NCBI GenBank assembly: GCA_938743325.2
Contig: OW568875.1
Coordinates: 372,001-436,000 of the forward strand
Reading direction: 5' to 3'
Origin: Pycnococcus provasolii
Lineage: Eukaryota > Chlorophyta > Pseudoscourfieldiophyceae > Pseudoscourfieldiales > Pycnococcaceae
DNA: 64,000 bases
Part shown: in pieces, positions 37,742 through 46,989 of the stretch
Numbering within the stretch: position 1 is the stretch's first letter
Layout: each line of letters begins with the position of its first letter
Program-made: the position numbers and the translations under genes
The notes under the pieces: model-generated
Seen by the model: only the letters and a program-made list of their open reading frames with translations
The model's database searches: none
Told to the model about the DNA's origin: nothing

Positions 37742-39091
37742 ATGGCCGTGATGTCCTCTGCTGTGGCGCCTCCTCCTGCTCCTCCTCCTCCACCGTCGCA
37801 GCTTTTATGTCGGTCCATTTCCTCTTCGTCTTCACCCACCAAGAGAAAAATAGACCAGGCTGCACAAACCTTGGTCGTCGCGAAGAAAGCGCGCGGGTCG
37901 TTTCGCAGCTTCGAGGATGCGCGTACGTACGTGCGCGAGCTCGGTCTGAAGAGCAAGAAGGAGTGGGAGGCGTGGAGTAAGTCAGGCGCGCGACCGCACG
38001 ACATTTCGTGCGATCCTGTTGGGAGGTACGCGTCATCCGGCTGGCTATCGTACGGCGACTTCCTCGGATACATGGGCACGGTGGCAGGGGCGTTTCGCAG
38101 CTTCGAGGATGCGCGCGAGTACATGCGCACGCTCGGCCTGAAGAGCGAGAAGGAGTGGAGGGAGTGGAGGAAGTCAGGCGCGCGACCGCACGACATTCCG
38201 AGCAGTCCTGATAAGACGTACGCGTCATCGGGCTGGACGTCGTACCGCGACTTTCTTGGCTTCGCGGAGGGCCAAGGTGCGCGTGGCTCGTTTCGCAGCT
38301 TCGAGGATGCGCGCGCGTACGTGCATACGCTCGGCCTGAAGAGCTGGAAGGACTGGCAGGCGTGGAGTAAGTCAGGCAAGCGCCCGCACGACATTCCGAG
38401 CCACCCTGATGCGACGTACGCGTCATCGGGCTGGCTGTCTTTGGGCGACTTCCTTGGCTTCGCGGAGGGCCAAGGTGCGCGTGGCTTGTTTCGCAGCTTC
38501 GAGGATGCGCGCGTGTACGTGCATACGCTCGGCCTGAAGAGCAAGAAGGAGTGGAGGGCGTGGAGTAAGTCAGGCAAGCGCCCGCACGACATTCCGAGCC
38601 ACCCTGATGCGACGTACGCGTCATCGGGCTGGACGTCGTACGGCGACTTTCTTGGATACGCGGAAGGCAAGAAAGCGCAGGTTAGAAATCATACGGACTT
38701 TCGAAGCTTCGAGGATGCGCGTACGTACGTGCGCGAGCTCGGTCTTAAGAGCAAGAAGGAGTGGGAGACGTGGAGGAAGTCAGGCGCGCGACCGCACGAC
38801 ATTCCGAGCCATCCTGAGACGAAGTACGCGTCATCGGGCTGGACGTCGTACGGCGACTTCCTTGGCTTCGCGGTGGGCAAGTCGGCTGTCTCAACGGGAA
38901 GTGCTTGCATCGAGCTGATTGCACTACCGAGGTCGCTCAAAAGGGAACTAGACGACATCACACTGCCACAAATTTCGCAACGCTTCATCGTTTTTGACAC
39001 GCCAATGCTTGAGATGAGATATGCCGCCATGTATGTCGCGCAGATGCTTCGAGAGGATGGATTCAAAGGCGTGGAACGACGGCGACATTGA
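37742..39091 (+). CDS. tandem 'integrase-repeat' protein, five repeats
   Basis: 449 residues from the ATG at 37742 (an in-frame ATG at 37700 would add 14). After a Pro/Ser-rich start it has five repeats of 64-70 residues of the form FRSFEDARxYVxxLGLKSKK-EW-W-KSG-RPHDIPSxP-YASSGW-SYGDFLG, with DNA copies starting at 37901, 38093, 38291, 38489 and 38699. Such repeats, sometimes labelled phage-integrase repeat units, are common in algae and in their large DNA viruses; their function is unknown and no integrase core is present. The repeats are very alike at DNA level, which suggests recent expansion or gene conversion. A C-terminal domain follows (LITLPQISQRF-like region, YAAMYVAQMLREDGF) and ends in a probable frameshift at about 39065. 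Confidence 0.75.
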   Translation: MAVMSSAVAPPPAPPPPPSQLLCRSISSSSSPTKRKIDQAAQTLVVAKKARGSFRSFEDARTYVRELGLKSKKEWEAWSKSGARPHDISCDPVGRYASSGWLSYGDFLGYMGTVAGAFRSFEDAREYMRTLGLKSEKEWREWRKSGARPHDIPSSPDKTYASSGWTSYRDFLGFAEGQGARGSFRSFEDARAYVHTLGLKSWKDWQAWSKSGKRPHDIPSHPDATYASSGWLSLGDFLGFAEGQGARGLFRSFEDARVYVHTLGLKSKKEWRAWSKSGKRPHDIPSHPDATYASSGWTSYGDFLGYAEGKKAQVRNHTDFRSFEDARTYVRELGLKSKKEWETWRKSGARPHDIPSHPETKYASSGWTSYGDFLGFAVGKSAVSTGSACIELIALPRSLKRELDDITLPQISQRFIVFDTPMLEMRYAAMYVAQMLREDGFKGVERRRH

Positions 39092-39314
39092 GTTGCGCTT
39101 GCTGAGCGGCGATGTGGTGTCGCTGACTGAGCAAACGATTCGCGACGTGCTTGCACTTTCGGCAAGCGGCACCTCTGCATCTGCATCTCATGAAGGTTGT
39201 ATTCCCCTGCTCAAGGTTCACTACCGGCACTACGGACACGACACGAAAAGAACCGAGGCCGAGGGAAGTCTTCACCACATGAAGGCCTCCTGCGCTGTGA
39301 ATGAAGAGGCTTAG
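39092..39314 (+). pseudogene. probable frameshifted C-terminus of the repeat protein
   Basis: Another frame overlaps the end of the repeat gene and continues its coding character: KAWNDGDIELRLLSGDVVSL, then TEQTIRDVLALSASG and a stop at 39314. TGTAA at 39324 follows this stop rather than the one at 39091, which suggests the gene once ended (or still ends, if the sequence has an error) at 39314. Confidence 0.45.
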
Positions 39315-39732
39315 TTGATAAATTGTAAACTTGTGACACTTTGTGTCACCTGTATGTATGTAACCAACAAAAATTCCAGATTTTAACGGCACACGCACCT
39401 GCGCAACAAAAAACAACGGGACTGAAGGTCGGGACCGTGTTGTCAAGTGATACTACGGATACCGTAAGTAAGGAGTGGTAACGAGGGGGGGAGAGGGTCA
39501 AAGGGTGATCCTGTGAGAGACCGTATTATTTTGTTTGGGAATTCCAATTGGGGGTTTTAGAAAAAAGCCTTTTTTCAGCCACACACACGCGTAGGGGATA
39601 CTTAAGGGTATTTATTTGGTATGCCGAAGTTGGCTCCCGAAGTTGCTCCGAAGTTGTCTGGGAAAGGCTTAAGGGAATTGGCCGTCGACGGCAGGGCGCG
39701 GCGCCACTGTCTTTGCAGCTGATTCTCCTATC
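39315..39732. other. intergenic, 0.4 kb
   Basis: TGTAA at 39324-39328 is the poly(A) signal of the gene upstream. Nothing else was recognised; it holds the promoter of the plus-strand gene at 39733. Confidence 0.45.
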
Positions 39733-40683
39733 ATGTTCGCGTCCGCGGCGAGGCGCCTGCGCTTCTTCGGGGGAGTCGGCGCGACGTCCACGCCGCTCCC
39801 GCGTGTGCCGTGCCCCGTACACTGCGTGCCCGTCCTCGCAGTCTTCTTCCTCGGATTCGGAATCGCTGAGACCATACTAGCAGCCGTGTGGGAACACGAA
39901 GTCGGCGTCGCCGTAGGTGCATGCGCCATCGCCGTCGGCATCATCACAGCAATAGCATCGGCCATTGACGCCGTCTTAATACACTTCGCCAAACTCAGGG
40001 CGATCAGTCTCCGCACGTTCCCACCCGAGCCGCGACCTGCATACGAGGAGCGCGCGTTGCGCTTACGACAGCGCGTCGAGAACCGCATCGCTCGCTGCAA
40101 CACGTTCGCGAAGTTTGGCACGGCGTGCTTCGTGAGAACAGGCCTCGCACTTCTTGCCGTGATTCTGTTCATCCTTCTGACGGTGCGCGCGACGTCAAAA
40201 GACAATACACGGAGCACCTTTCCGGAGAGCTGTGCTCGGAGCCAGACAGAGTCGTGCGTGCGAGTCGCTTTGTTGGCGCCCAACCGGAACGCAGGGCTGA
40301 GACCGCTGGAGGTGGTCAACGCAACGCTGGCAAGCACGACGAATGCGCTTTTCGAGTGGATTGATAACCAGCCGCGCGCAAAGGTGCTGCGGTACAGCAA
40401 CCGCGCGAGACTGCGCTTCGGCGGATCGCTCGTGCACATCCAGGCGCGTTTTGTTACAGCATTCTGGGGCTTTGCGCACGACCTACACGTAAGCATGAGC
40501 TGCGAGGGCGCGAGCGGCGGCGTGATCGTGGAGGTGCAGTCGATGCTGCGACTCGGGCGGGCTGGCGCGAGCGAACAGCTTAGGCGCATCAAGTCGCTTT
40601 TCCACCACCTGGAGGCGCACACACCGCGCTCGGGTGACGCGTTTTGCGAGACGGCTGCGGACCCGCGCAGCGTTGCATTTTAA
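39733..40683 (+). CDS. DUF1499-like integral membrane protein
   Basis: 316 residues. Three membrane segments: VPVLAVFFLGFGIAETILAA (~32-51), VGVAVGACAIAVGIITAIAS (~57-76) and FVRTGLALLAVILFILLTV (~136-154). The soluble C-terminal half has the DUF1499 layout, with a lone Cys region, ALFEWIDNQPRAKVLRYSNR, GSLVHIQARF and IVEVQSMLRLGRAGASEQLR, the last matching the family's usual SRSRxGxxDxGxNxxRI end. Function unknown. The opposite strand is also open over most of the length, but its product has no recognisable features and the plus strand is followed by TGTAA at 40710. Confidence 0.65.
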   Translation: MFASAARRLRFFGGVGATSTPLPRVPCPVHCVPVLAVFFLGFGIAETILAAVWEHEVGVAVGACAIAVGIITAIASAIDAVLIHFAKLRAISLRTFPPEPRPAYEERALRLRQRVENRIARCNTFAKFGTACFVRTGLALLAVILFILLTVRATSKDNTRSTFPESCARSQTESCVRVALLAPNRNAGLRPLEVVNATLASTTNALFEWIDNQPRAKVLRYSNRARLRFGGSLVHIQARFVTAFWGFAHDLHVSMSCEGASGGVIVEVQSMLRLGRAGASEQLRRIKSLFHHLEAHTPRSGDAFCETAADPRSVAF

Positions 40684-40709
40684 GCTCGACGTCGCCGGCG
40701 CCGGCGCAT

Positions 40710-40714
40710 TGTAA
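40710..40714 (+). terminator. TGTAA poly(A) signal
   Basis: TGTAA 27 bp after the stop of the DUF1499-like membrane protein. The convergent gene has its own TGTAA on the minus strand at 40766-40770. Confidence 0.55.
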
Positions 40715-40814
40715 ATCCTACGAACACGAAAGCAGTGTGTTATATTTAGAAGAATTCGGTATAACTTACAATGGCCGCCGCACCGCGGCTGCTGATGCGC
40801 GACTCCTTCACGTC

Positions 40815-41679
40815 CTACGGCTTCCACGCCGTAGAGTTGCACGTCCCGGTTGGCAAGTCGAGGAGAAGTTCGAGCTCCGCGCAGCGCTTCATTATCGGCA
40901 GGCGCTGATAGTGCGCAACGAGCATCATCGGACTGCTTTGAAAGCGCCGCTGCGGCGCGTGGTCGACGCGCGTGTCCGCGAACCGAGGGAAGTACTTGAG
41001 GTTGTCGTCGCAGCTTTCGTGCGTCTTCTCCTTCTTAGGGCAGTGCGCGGTGACGGACATGCAAGGTCGGTACACCGTTGACTCAACCATGGACGGGTCA
41101 CGCTTCGGGCTCGTCACTCCTGTGGTGGGGTGAAAGAGGCCACCTGGTTCGAGACCACCGCCTTGCGTGCGATAGCTCGGTGCAACGCCCAGGAAGCTGC
41201 ACCGCTCCACAGCCTCTCGTGCGGCGATGCCGTTTTGCCTCCTGGTCAGGTCTCTCACGCGTACGTCCGCGTGGTCGATGTGATAGCAGCGCACGCACAT
41301 GTCGCACTGCGCGGCGTGTCTCTCCCTGTACTTTGCGAAGTGCGAGCACGCCAGCAGGTGTCTGACGGTACACGGCCTCCTTTCTCTCACGCACCTCCTC
41401 TGCCACGGCTGTGCGCAGCAGAACCCGTACAGCGCCTTCGCACTCTCCTTGGGGTCGTACGAGCGCGCGACAATCATAGCCGACACACCACCAGGAGTGA
41501 TTCGTGCCCCTGGTCTTTGCGTAGAGCGAAAGCCGATGAGGTTCCCCGCCTGAGGCGGTAGACTGCAAGTGCACGCCACGAGTACTGCGAAGAGAAGACG
41601 GCTTAGTAGTGACAGAGGAGGTGCGCGAGCAAACAAGGAGCCACGTCTTAACGCGAAGTGCGAGAGAAACGAAAAACTG

Positions 41680-41713
<34 letters not shown>

Positions 41714-41813
41714 GGCCGCCGCCGCCGCCGCCGCCGCCGCCATAGTATGAAAAACCACCACCACGGCGATATGCCATAGATACAGGCGATATGCAGGCCG
41801 CCATATATATCAT
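40815..41813 (-). CDS. Cys-rich protein with poly-Gly/poly-Ser leader, unknown
   Basis: 332 residues from the Met at 41813 (the frame is open further, to 42092). A Gly9-Ser12 tract encoded by GCC and TAC triplet runs (41690-41745) follows a short start. A signal-anchor-like helix (SLLSRLLFAVLVACTCSLP) leads to a Cys/His-rich body with RCVRERRPCTVRHLLACSHF, QCDMCVRCYHIDHADVRVRD and MSVTAHCPKK. The spacing of Cys and His suggests disulfides or a zinc site, but I do not recognise the family. TGTAA lies at 40766-40770 on this strand. Confidence 0.55.
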
Positions 41814-42526
41814 GGCTGGGACGCTATGGATTGGGAGCGGGACGAGCGAGGAGTCTGAATGAGAATTCGCAAGTTCACGCACCGTTCGCCGTTCGGTTTT
41901 CGAACCCCTTTGCAAAGCCTTCGCCAAACTTAACTTTTTACTTCTTACAGTAAACTTTACCACACGAGGACAACTTGCAAGGGTTGGCGCCGTGGCGCGG
42001 CGGATAAAAATTTTATAAAAATTGGCGACGGCTTGGAACGAACGGCGTGTGCACGGTAAACGGGTATAGCCGTATAGTAGGTCTAAAAACATACCACTCT
42101 ACGGTCTCTACCATGGTACATACGCTACCACGAAGGTTGCCTCGTCCCTTTCGATAGTACCTACGTTTTAGGATGGAGGCGTCCCGTTTCACGCCACCTG
42201 CCGCATGGGGGTGCGCCCGCGGGCCTGGCACCTGGTAGGAAGTAGGGTTAGCAACTATCGTAGACTAAGTTTGGGTAAAATATTACCCGAAAGGTTTCGG
42301 CTGCTGCCCGTGCGTGCTTTGCGTGCTCAGGTCAGTGTGCTAACTTACTCAACTGCCTTTTTCTTTTGAATTTAAAAAAGATCCCGCCCCTGCCCCTGCG
42401 GCGACGCAGCTACGCGCGCCGTCGGCGACGAACGAGGTGCAGGCGCTCCTTATTCGCACACCTCGCCACCACCGCGAAGGCGGCGAGCTAGATGGGCGAA
42501 CGGGTTGCGCCGGCGTCCCTGACCCT
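41814..42526. other. intergenic, 0.7 kb, no gene seen
   Basis: Unique sequence, partly AT-rich at 41930-42020, with no repeat or gene recognised. It separates the promoter of the minus-strand Cys-rich gene from the 3' end of the RING-CH gene. Confidence 0.45.
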
Positions 42527-43753
42527 TCATGCCACGGGCATCAGGTCGTCCTCCGCATGCGCAAGCGCGCGCTCCTCCTCGCTCCGCCTCAGCATCGCCG
42601 CCGCCGCCAACGCGCCGCGCGCTCCTGCCTCCACCGCAGCCTGCACCATCCTCATAGAGGCGTCATCGGAGCGCCTTCGTCGTCTGTGATTGCGCACGCC
42701 GCCGTCGCCGTCGCGACCATCACCACCTCCTCCTCCACCTCCTCCCGTGTGCGATCGCGACGATCGACGATGACCACGGACGTTGATGTCGCACTCAAAC
42801 TCGCGCGAACCTTGCCTGCGATGATGTCCGCGAAGGCGAAGGCTGGATGAGTGACGCGTCGACGCATGCTCAAGTTCGCGAGAGTTGGATCGACGGTGAC
42901 CACGGACGTTGATGTCGCACTCAAACTCGCGCGAACCTTGCCTGCGATGATGTCCGCGAAGGCGAAGGCTGGATGAGTGACGCGTCGACGCGTTCGTGCG
43001 AGAGAGGTTGGTGGCTGACCCTACGAGAGGTGCTGACCCCACGAGAGGTGGCGGTGGAAGCCGATGCCGTGGCGAGTTGTCCAAGTCCAGTGGCGCACGC
43101 GGCGTAGGCGACGCATTATGTGTGGAATCGATGCCAAACGCCTGATCGAATGCCGCGGTCGCACGCTCAACAGCTTCCTGCAGCTGCCGCTCACTCATCG
43201 AGTCGGTGATTCGGAACGTTGCTTTGCAAACGGTGCACTTCCCGCCAACCTGCCCACCACACTGCGTCAGGCATGAGCGGTGAACCCAGCGCTGCGAACC
43301 CTTGCACGCGCAAGGTGCGACGAGCTTCGAGTCACTGTCACCACCCTGCGGCTCGAAGCAGATGCGGCACTCCCTTCCTCGTATGCGCAGCTTTGAGATG
43401 CGTCCTCCGGAAAAGTTGAGCTGGCACGAGTGACTTGGCGAGGCGTTGGTGAGCGTGCACAGGTCGACCCACGCGTCATCGACGAGGCACTGCACGACGA
43501 GTTCCTCTTCGTCACAGGGTAGTTTGGATGAGAGGAAGCACACGAGCGGTCCTAGCCGTTCCGTCGAGTCACCGTCAAGCGTCACGCGTCCACTTGTCGA
43601 GAGTTCAACCGCCTGACCCACTTCCCCTGGCACAGGCTTGAATTCCGACGAGGGAATGGCCATGCTCGAGCCTACAAAAATGACACCAAATGTCACGGCG
43701 TGCGAGTCTAGCAGTAACTGGCCGTCTGAGGACGAAGTTCGAGGACTATCCAT
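42527..43753 (-). CDS. RING-CH (RINGv) E3 ubiquitin ligase
   Basis: 408 residues. A beta-rich N-terminal domain of ~125 residues is followed by a RING-CH finger at ~129-180: CRICFEPQGG, LVAPCACKGSQRWVHRSCL, KCTVCKATF, giving the C4HC3 order of MARCH-type ligases. It probably transfers ubiquitin to membrane or soluble targets; no membrane helices are visible, unlike most MARCH proteins. The C-terminal third is basic, with two nearly identical 42-residue copies of ASTRHSSSLRLRGHHRRQGS plus FECDINVRGHRRS, encoded by a 126-bp direct repeat, then a Gly-rich linker and an Ala-rich helix. Confidence 0.85.
   Translation of the reverse strand: MDSPRTSSSDGQLLLDSHAVTFGVIFVGSSMAIPSSEFKPVPGEVGQAVELSTSGRVTLDGDSTERLGPLVCFLSSKLPCDEEELVVQCLVDDAWVDLCTLTNASPSHSCQLNFSGGRISKLRIRGRECRICFEPQGGDSDSKLVAPCACKGSQRWVHRSCLTQCGGQVGGKCTVCKATFRITDSMSERQLQEAVERATAAFDQAFGIDSTHNASPTPRAPLDLDNSPRHRLPPPPLVGSAPLVGSATNLSRTNASTRHSSSLRLRGHHRRQGSREFECDINVRGHRRSNSRELEHASTRHSSSLRLRGHHRRQGSREFECDINVRGHRRSSRSHTGGGGGGGGDGRDGDGGVRNHRRRRRSDDASMRMVQAAVEAGARGALAAAAMLRRSEEERALAHAEDDLMPVA
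42762..42992 (-). repeat. 126-bp tandem duplication inside RING-CH gene
   Basis: Two copies, offset by 126 bp (CGTTGATGTCGCACTCAAAC at 42781 and 42907), are almost identical over about 100 bp and keep the frame. Confidence 0.9.
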
Positions 43754-45388
43754 AGTTCTTACTACTACGATGCTTCACTTCTTCGACCTACAGTACAGTA
43801 CAGTATGTGTTTGCACGCGTCCAGTACAGTGTATAAGGTTTCAAAACAAGAGAGAGACTTGCAAGATGCCAAGACAAGAAGGAGGCTGGTAAACGTTGCC
43901 AATGAACGAACACAAGTGTGAAAGACACAAGACGCACACAAGACCGTGCAGACACACAAGACAAGACAAGACAAGACAAGACAGTGGCTCCAGTGGTGCA
44001 AGACAGTCTTAAGATCTTAAGAGATACACTTTGCTTAAGATGTGACGAAAGCAAACACTGTGAGTCCAAAGCAAAGCAACCAAAGGGAACCAAAGGGAAC
44101 GAGCACAGGAATGACGGATTCAATAGAACGCACGCACGAACGAAACGCGTGTTGATTGATGGGACGAGTGCGTGATGGGACGAGTGAGTGATGGGACGGT
44201 GATGGGACCAATCAGACAACACGTGTGTCAAGTCAAACCCAAAGCACACGGAGCACGAAATAAGTACCCCTAAGGGAAAAAAAGACGTAAAATTGATTCG
44301 GTTCGGTGAAAACGAGTTTCGGTTGATTTGATGGGAAAAAAGTCAAAACACATAAACACACACATACACACACACACACACACACACGTGATGACCGTAA
44401 TGTACTGGCAGACTGGTGATTGGGAACGGTTCTACCGTATGGTACATAGACTAGTGACACGTTGGCAGACACTTTTTCACCGTATCATCATTGTACCAAC
44501 CTAGTTGGTAGCACTTTATTCTGTCGTCGTCGTCGATAACACGTCCCATCACATCCCGTTTAATCACTCCCGTTTTATCCCTCCCGTTTTATCACATCAC
44601 TTCCGTTTCATCCCTCCCCTCCCTTCTTGTTTTTTTCATCCCCTCCCAATTCCCCTCCCCTTTCCGCGTCGCGTCGCGTCTCCGGTCGGACGCGTCCGGT
44701 GTACTGTATGTAGACCTGTACTGTAGTGGTACATAAGAGATGAACCTCCAGGTGGTATGGGTAAGTAGCATCTCTCTTACCGTACAGTACCAGTATGTAC
44801 CGTACCAGTCGGAAGTACAAGAGAAGATACTTCCAGGGGATCCTTCCTAACCAACCTTTGGCTTTGAGGAAGTAGGAAGTACCTGTACCTGTACCACTCG
44901 CTTAACAGGGAACTTACAGTACACTACTCGTGATATTGATCTACATATTATGATAGACTACCATAGGCAGTTTTTTTGGGGGGAAGAAATGCGCAGCACC
45001 TGCCGGCCTGCGCCTGCCGGCCTGGCACACGACGGGTTCCCGTACGGGGTGTCTATCCACTGGAAGACTGGTACTATCGTATAGGATAGATAAGACCCGG
45101 GTACGGTAGTACCACTGAATCGCGTCGCGTTCCACACTTCCCCCCTGAGCGAACGCGCCTGCGAGAAAAAGAAAAAATCTCAGAACTGCAGGTGCCCAAC
45201 GGTGTGAACGCTTGGATCGTAGAATTTGCAGTAGAGGTAGACACGGAGCTTACGTGTGCACCACGGCAGTTTGATCTTCTTAACGCAGGTCCTCCATTAA
45301 TGAATCATCATTCAACGATGCTTTGTTACACGATAATGTACAGTACAGTACACACAAAACACTCCAAGGTTAGAGGGAGGTTTGACGA
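43754..45388. other. intergenic, 1.6 kb, simple repeats
   Basis: No gene. An ACAAG repeat lies at 43957-43981 and an AC dinucleotide run at 44355-44386, with several CCCGTTTTATC and CCTCCC phrases at 44560-44650. Short palindromic GTACAGTAC motifs recur (near 43797 and 44785). Confidence 0.55.
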
Positions 45389-46561
45389 TTAGACAATCTT
45401 CAGGCCAGGCAGGGAACCACCACGAAACTTATCCATGCAGTGCTTCTCGAACACCCAAGCGTGACGCTTGGCGAAGTCACGGCGGTGCTTCGACGTCTCG
45501 CCAGGCTTCTTGTAGTAGTGCCCAATTCCACCCTGAAAGCCAAATGCAGTCACTTCCGCGCAAACGTGCATCGCCATGACGATGGCGGACATGCCCGCAC
45601 TCAGGCGCACGCCAAGCTTGTCGTTTCCAGCGCCTTTGGGCTTGCCGACCATGCGCCAGTATGTCTGAAAGTAATTCCAAGCCTTGCCAGAGATGGCCGC
45701 CTTCACGGGACACGTCTTCCAGCGCGCGTACGTGCGCGGCGATCGGCGGGCATCCGGGATCACGTCCCGTGCTGAGTAGCACAGGCACATTTCGCCCGCC
45801 TTCTTCTCGCTGAATCCGAGGTAGTCGCGGTTTTGCACGCGCACAGTCGTCTTCGAGCCCGCAATGGTGTTGAATCCCTTGGTTGGCGCGTCATTCATGC
45901 GGAACACAGCTGTGTGCTTGTCAATCTCCTTCCCTGGCCTCGTCTGCTTGAGCCTGCCGCTGGACGCCACCACCGCGCACGTGGAGAAGTCGGCGATGTC
46001 TGGCAGTGAGAGTGGAAGGCCGTTCTTTTCAGGCGCGCTGAGGAACGGCTGTATGCCCACCTTGCCTGCGTTCTTTCCCTTCCTGTCGTTAGTGAGCCGC
46101 GAGAGAATTTTTGCGGACGTGATGGGCGTTGCACACGCTTCCACCTCCTTCGACAGTTTGGTATGTGCGGAGCAGTTTGCGTTTCCATTGTACAGCACCG
46201 GGCACTTGCACGTTCCATCCATGCCGCACAAGCTTCCCAGCGGACAGTCCACCGCCTTTGTGCACTTTGTTCGTGACACGTCTTCGCCGTCGCCACTCTC
46301 TCGCCTGCTGTCTTTCGCAAGCGCCAGCAGTCTCGCGATGGGAATCCACCCGCGCGCCTTGTTTGCGTGCGGGTTAAGTGCGAGTCCGTTCGGCGCGTCG
46401 TCTGTGTCGAGGCCGTGGGCACCTGGGCATCCCACGTGTAGGATCGCCACCACTAGATACACGCAGAAGACCAGAGAAACACCGGCGAGAGATCGCGCGA
46501 CAGGAACGTGAGCTCCACCTCTCCGTCTAAGCGAAATAATCGCCCAAGGGAGCCCATACAT
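45389..46561 (-). CDS. GT29 sialyltransferase-like glycosyltransferase
   Basis: 390 residues with type II topology: a membrane segment at ~24-42 (LAGVSLVFCVYLVVAILHV), then a small Cys-rich EGF-like stretch (CTKAVDCPLGSLCGMDGTCK). The catalytic part has the sialyl motif L, TCAVVASSGRL ... KHTAVFRMNDAPTKGF ... GSKTTVRV (~190-236), motif S, SAGMSAIVMAMHVCAEVTAF (~314-333) and a VS-like GHYYKK. GT29 enzymes transfer sialic acid or, in plants and algae, related acidic sugars (for example Kdo in pectin) in the Golgi. The donor here is unknown. No obvious truncation. Confidence 0.85.
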   Translation of the reverse strand: MYGLPWAIISLRRRGGAHVPVARSLAGVSLVFCVYLVVAILHVGCPGAHGLDTDDAPNGLALNPHANKARGWIPIARLLALAKDSRRESGDGEDVSRTKCTKAVDCPLGSLCGMDGTCKCPVLYNGNANCSAHTKLSKEVEACATPITSAKILSRLTNDRKGKNAGKVGIQPFLSAPEKNGLPLSLPDIADFSTCAVVASSGRLKQTRPGKEIDKHTAVFRMNDAPTKGFNTIAGSKTTVRVQNRDYLGFSEKKAGEMCLCYSARDVIPDARRSPRTYARWKTCPVKAAISGKAWNYFQTYWRMVGKPKGAGNDKLGVRLSAGMSAIVMAMHVCAEVTAFGFQGGIGHYYKKPGETSKHRRDFAKRHAWVFEKHCMDKFRGGSLPGLKIV

Positions 46562-46854
46562 CTCTCACAAACTCCGCTGAGGAAGTACCTACTGACACCC
46601 GGAGTCCCGGACAGGCAAGCACTGCCAGGACAAGTTTAAAAGAGCTTAGAGCTATGTATGGCTTATGGCGCCGTGGCGGCCGCCGCAGAGTCGAAACCGA
46701 AAATTATAAAAACGTGTTTTCGGGAGATGGGGATCAGGAAAAAAAAACCCAAAGCCGGGGATAATAATGAGCTTGCACCACCATACCATACCATACGGGC
46801 TGTTGTGGCAAAACGCCAACGCCTTAATAAGGGCCAGCCGGACCCTCGCCCTTA

Positions 46855-46940
46855 AACCCTAACACCTCTCGCCCTAGCCCTAACGCTAACCCTAACCCGA
46901 ATGCTCTTGGGGGCAGGGTTAGGGTTAGGGTTAGGGTTAC
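46855..46940. repeat. back-to-back CCCTAA and TTAGGG arrays
   Basis: Degenerate CCCTAA units (46855-46898) are followed after 16 bp by four TTAGGG units (46915-46940), in opposite orientation. They lie ~290 bp upstream of the GT29 start and just past the stop of the gene at 46990. Confidence 0.9.
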
Positions 46941-46989
46941 CTATTTAATTAAGCTCCCCTCGTCCCTGTTACCTTTGGTATAACCTGTT

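Noticed and set aside
37726-38670. Two long minus-strand frames across the integrase-repeat gene
   Set aside because: They mirror the plus-strand repeats and encode low-complexity Ser/Arg/Thr-rich products, so they are shadows of the repeat units.
39669-40622. Long open frame on the minus strand opposite the DUF1499-like membrane gene
   Set aside because: Its product is Arg/Ser/Ala-rich without domains; the plus strand shows membrane helices, a DUF1499-like end and a TGTAA signal.
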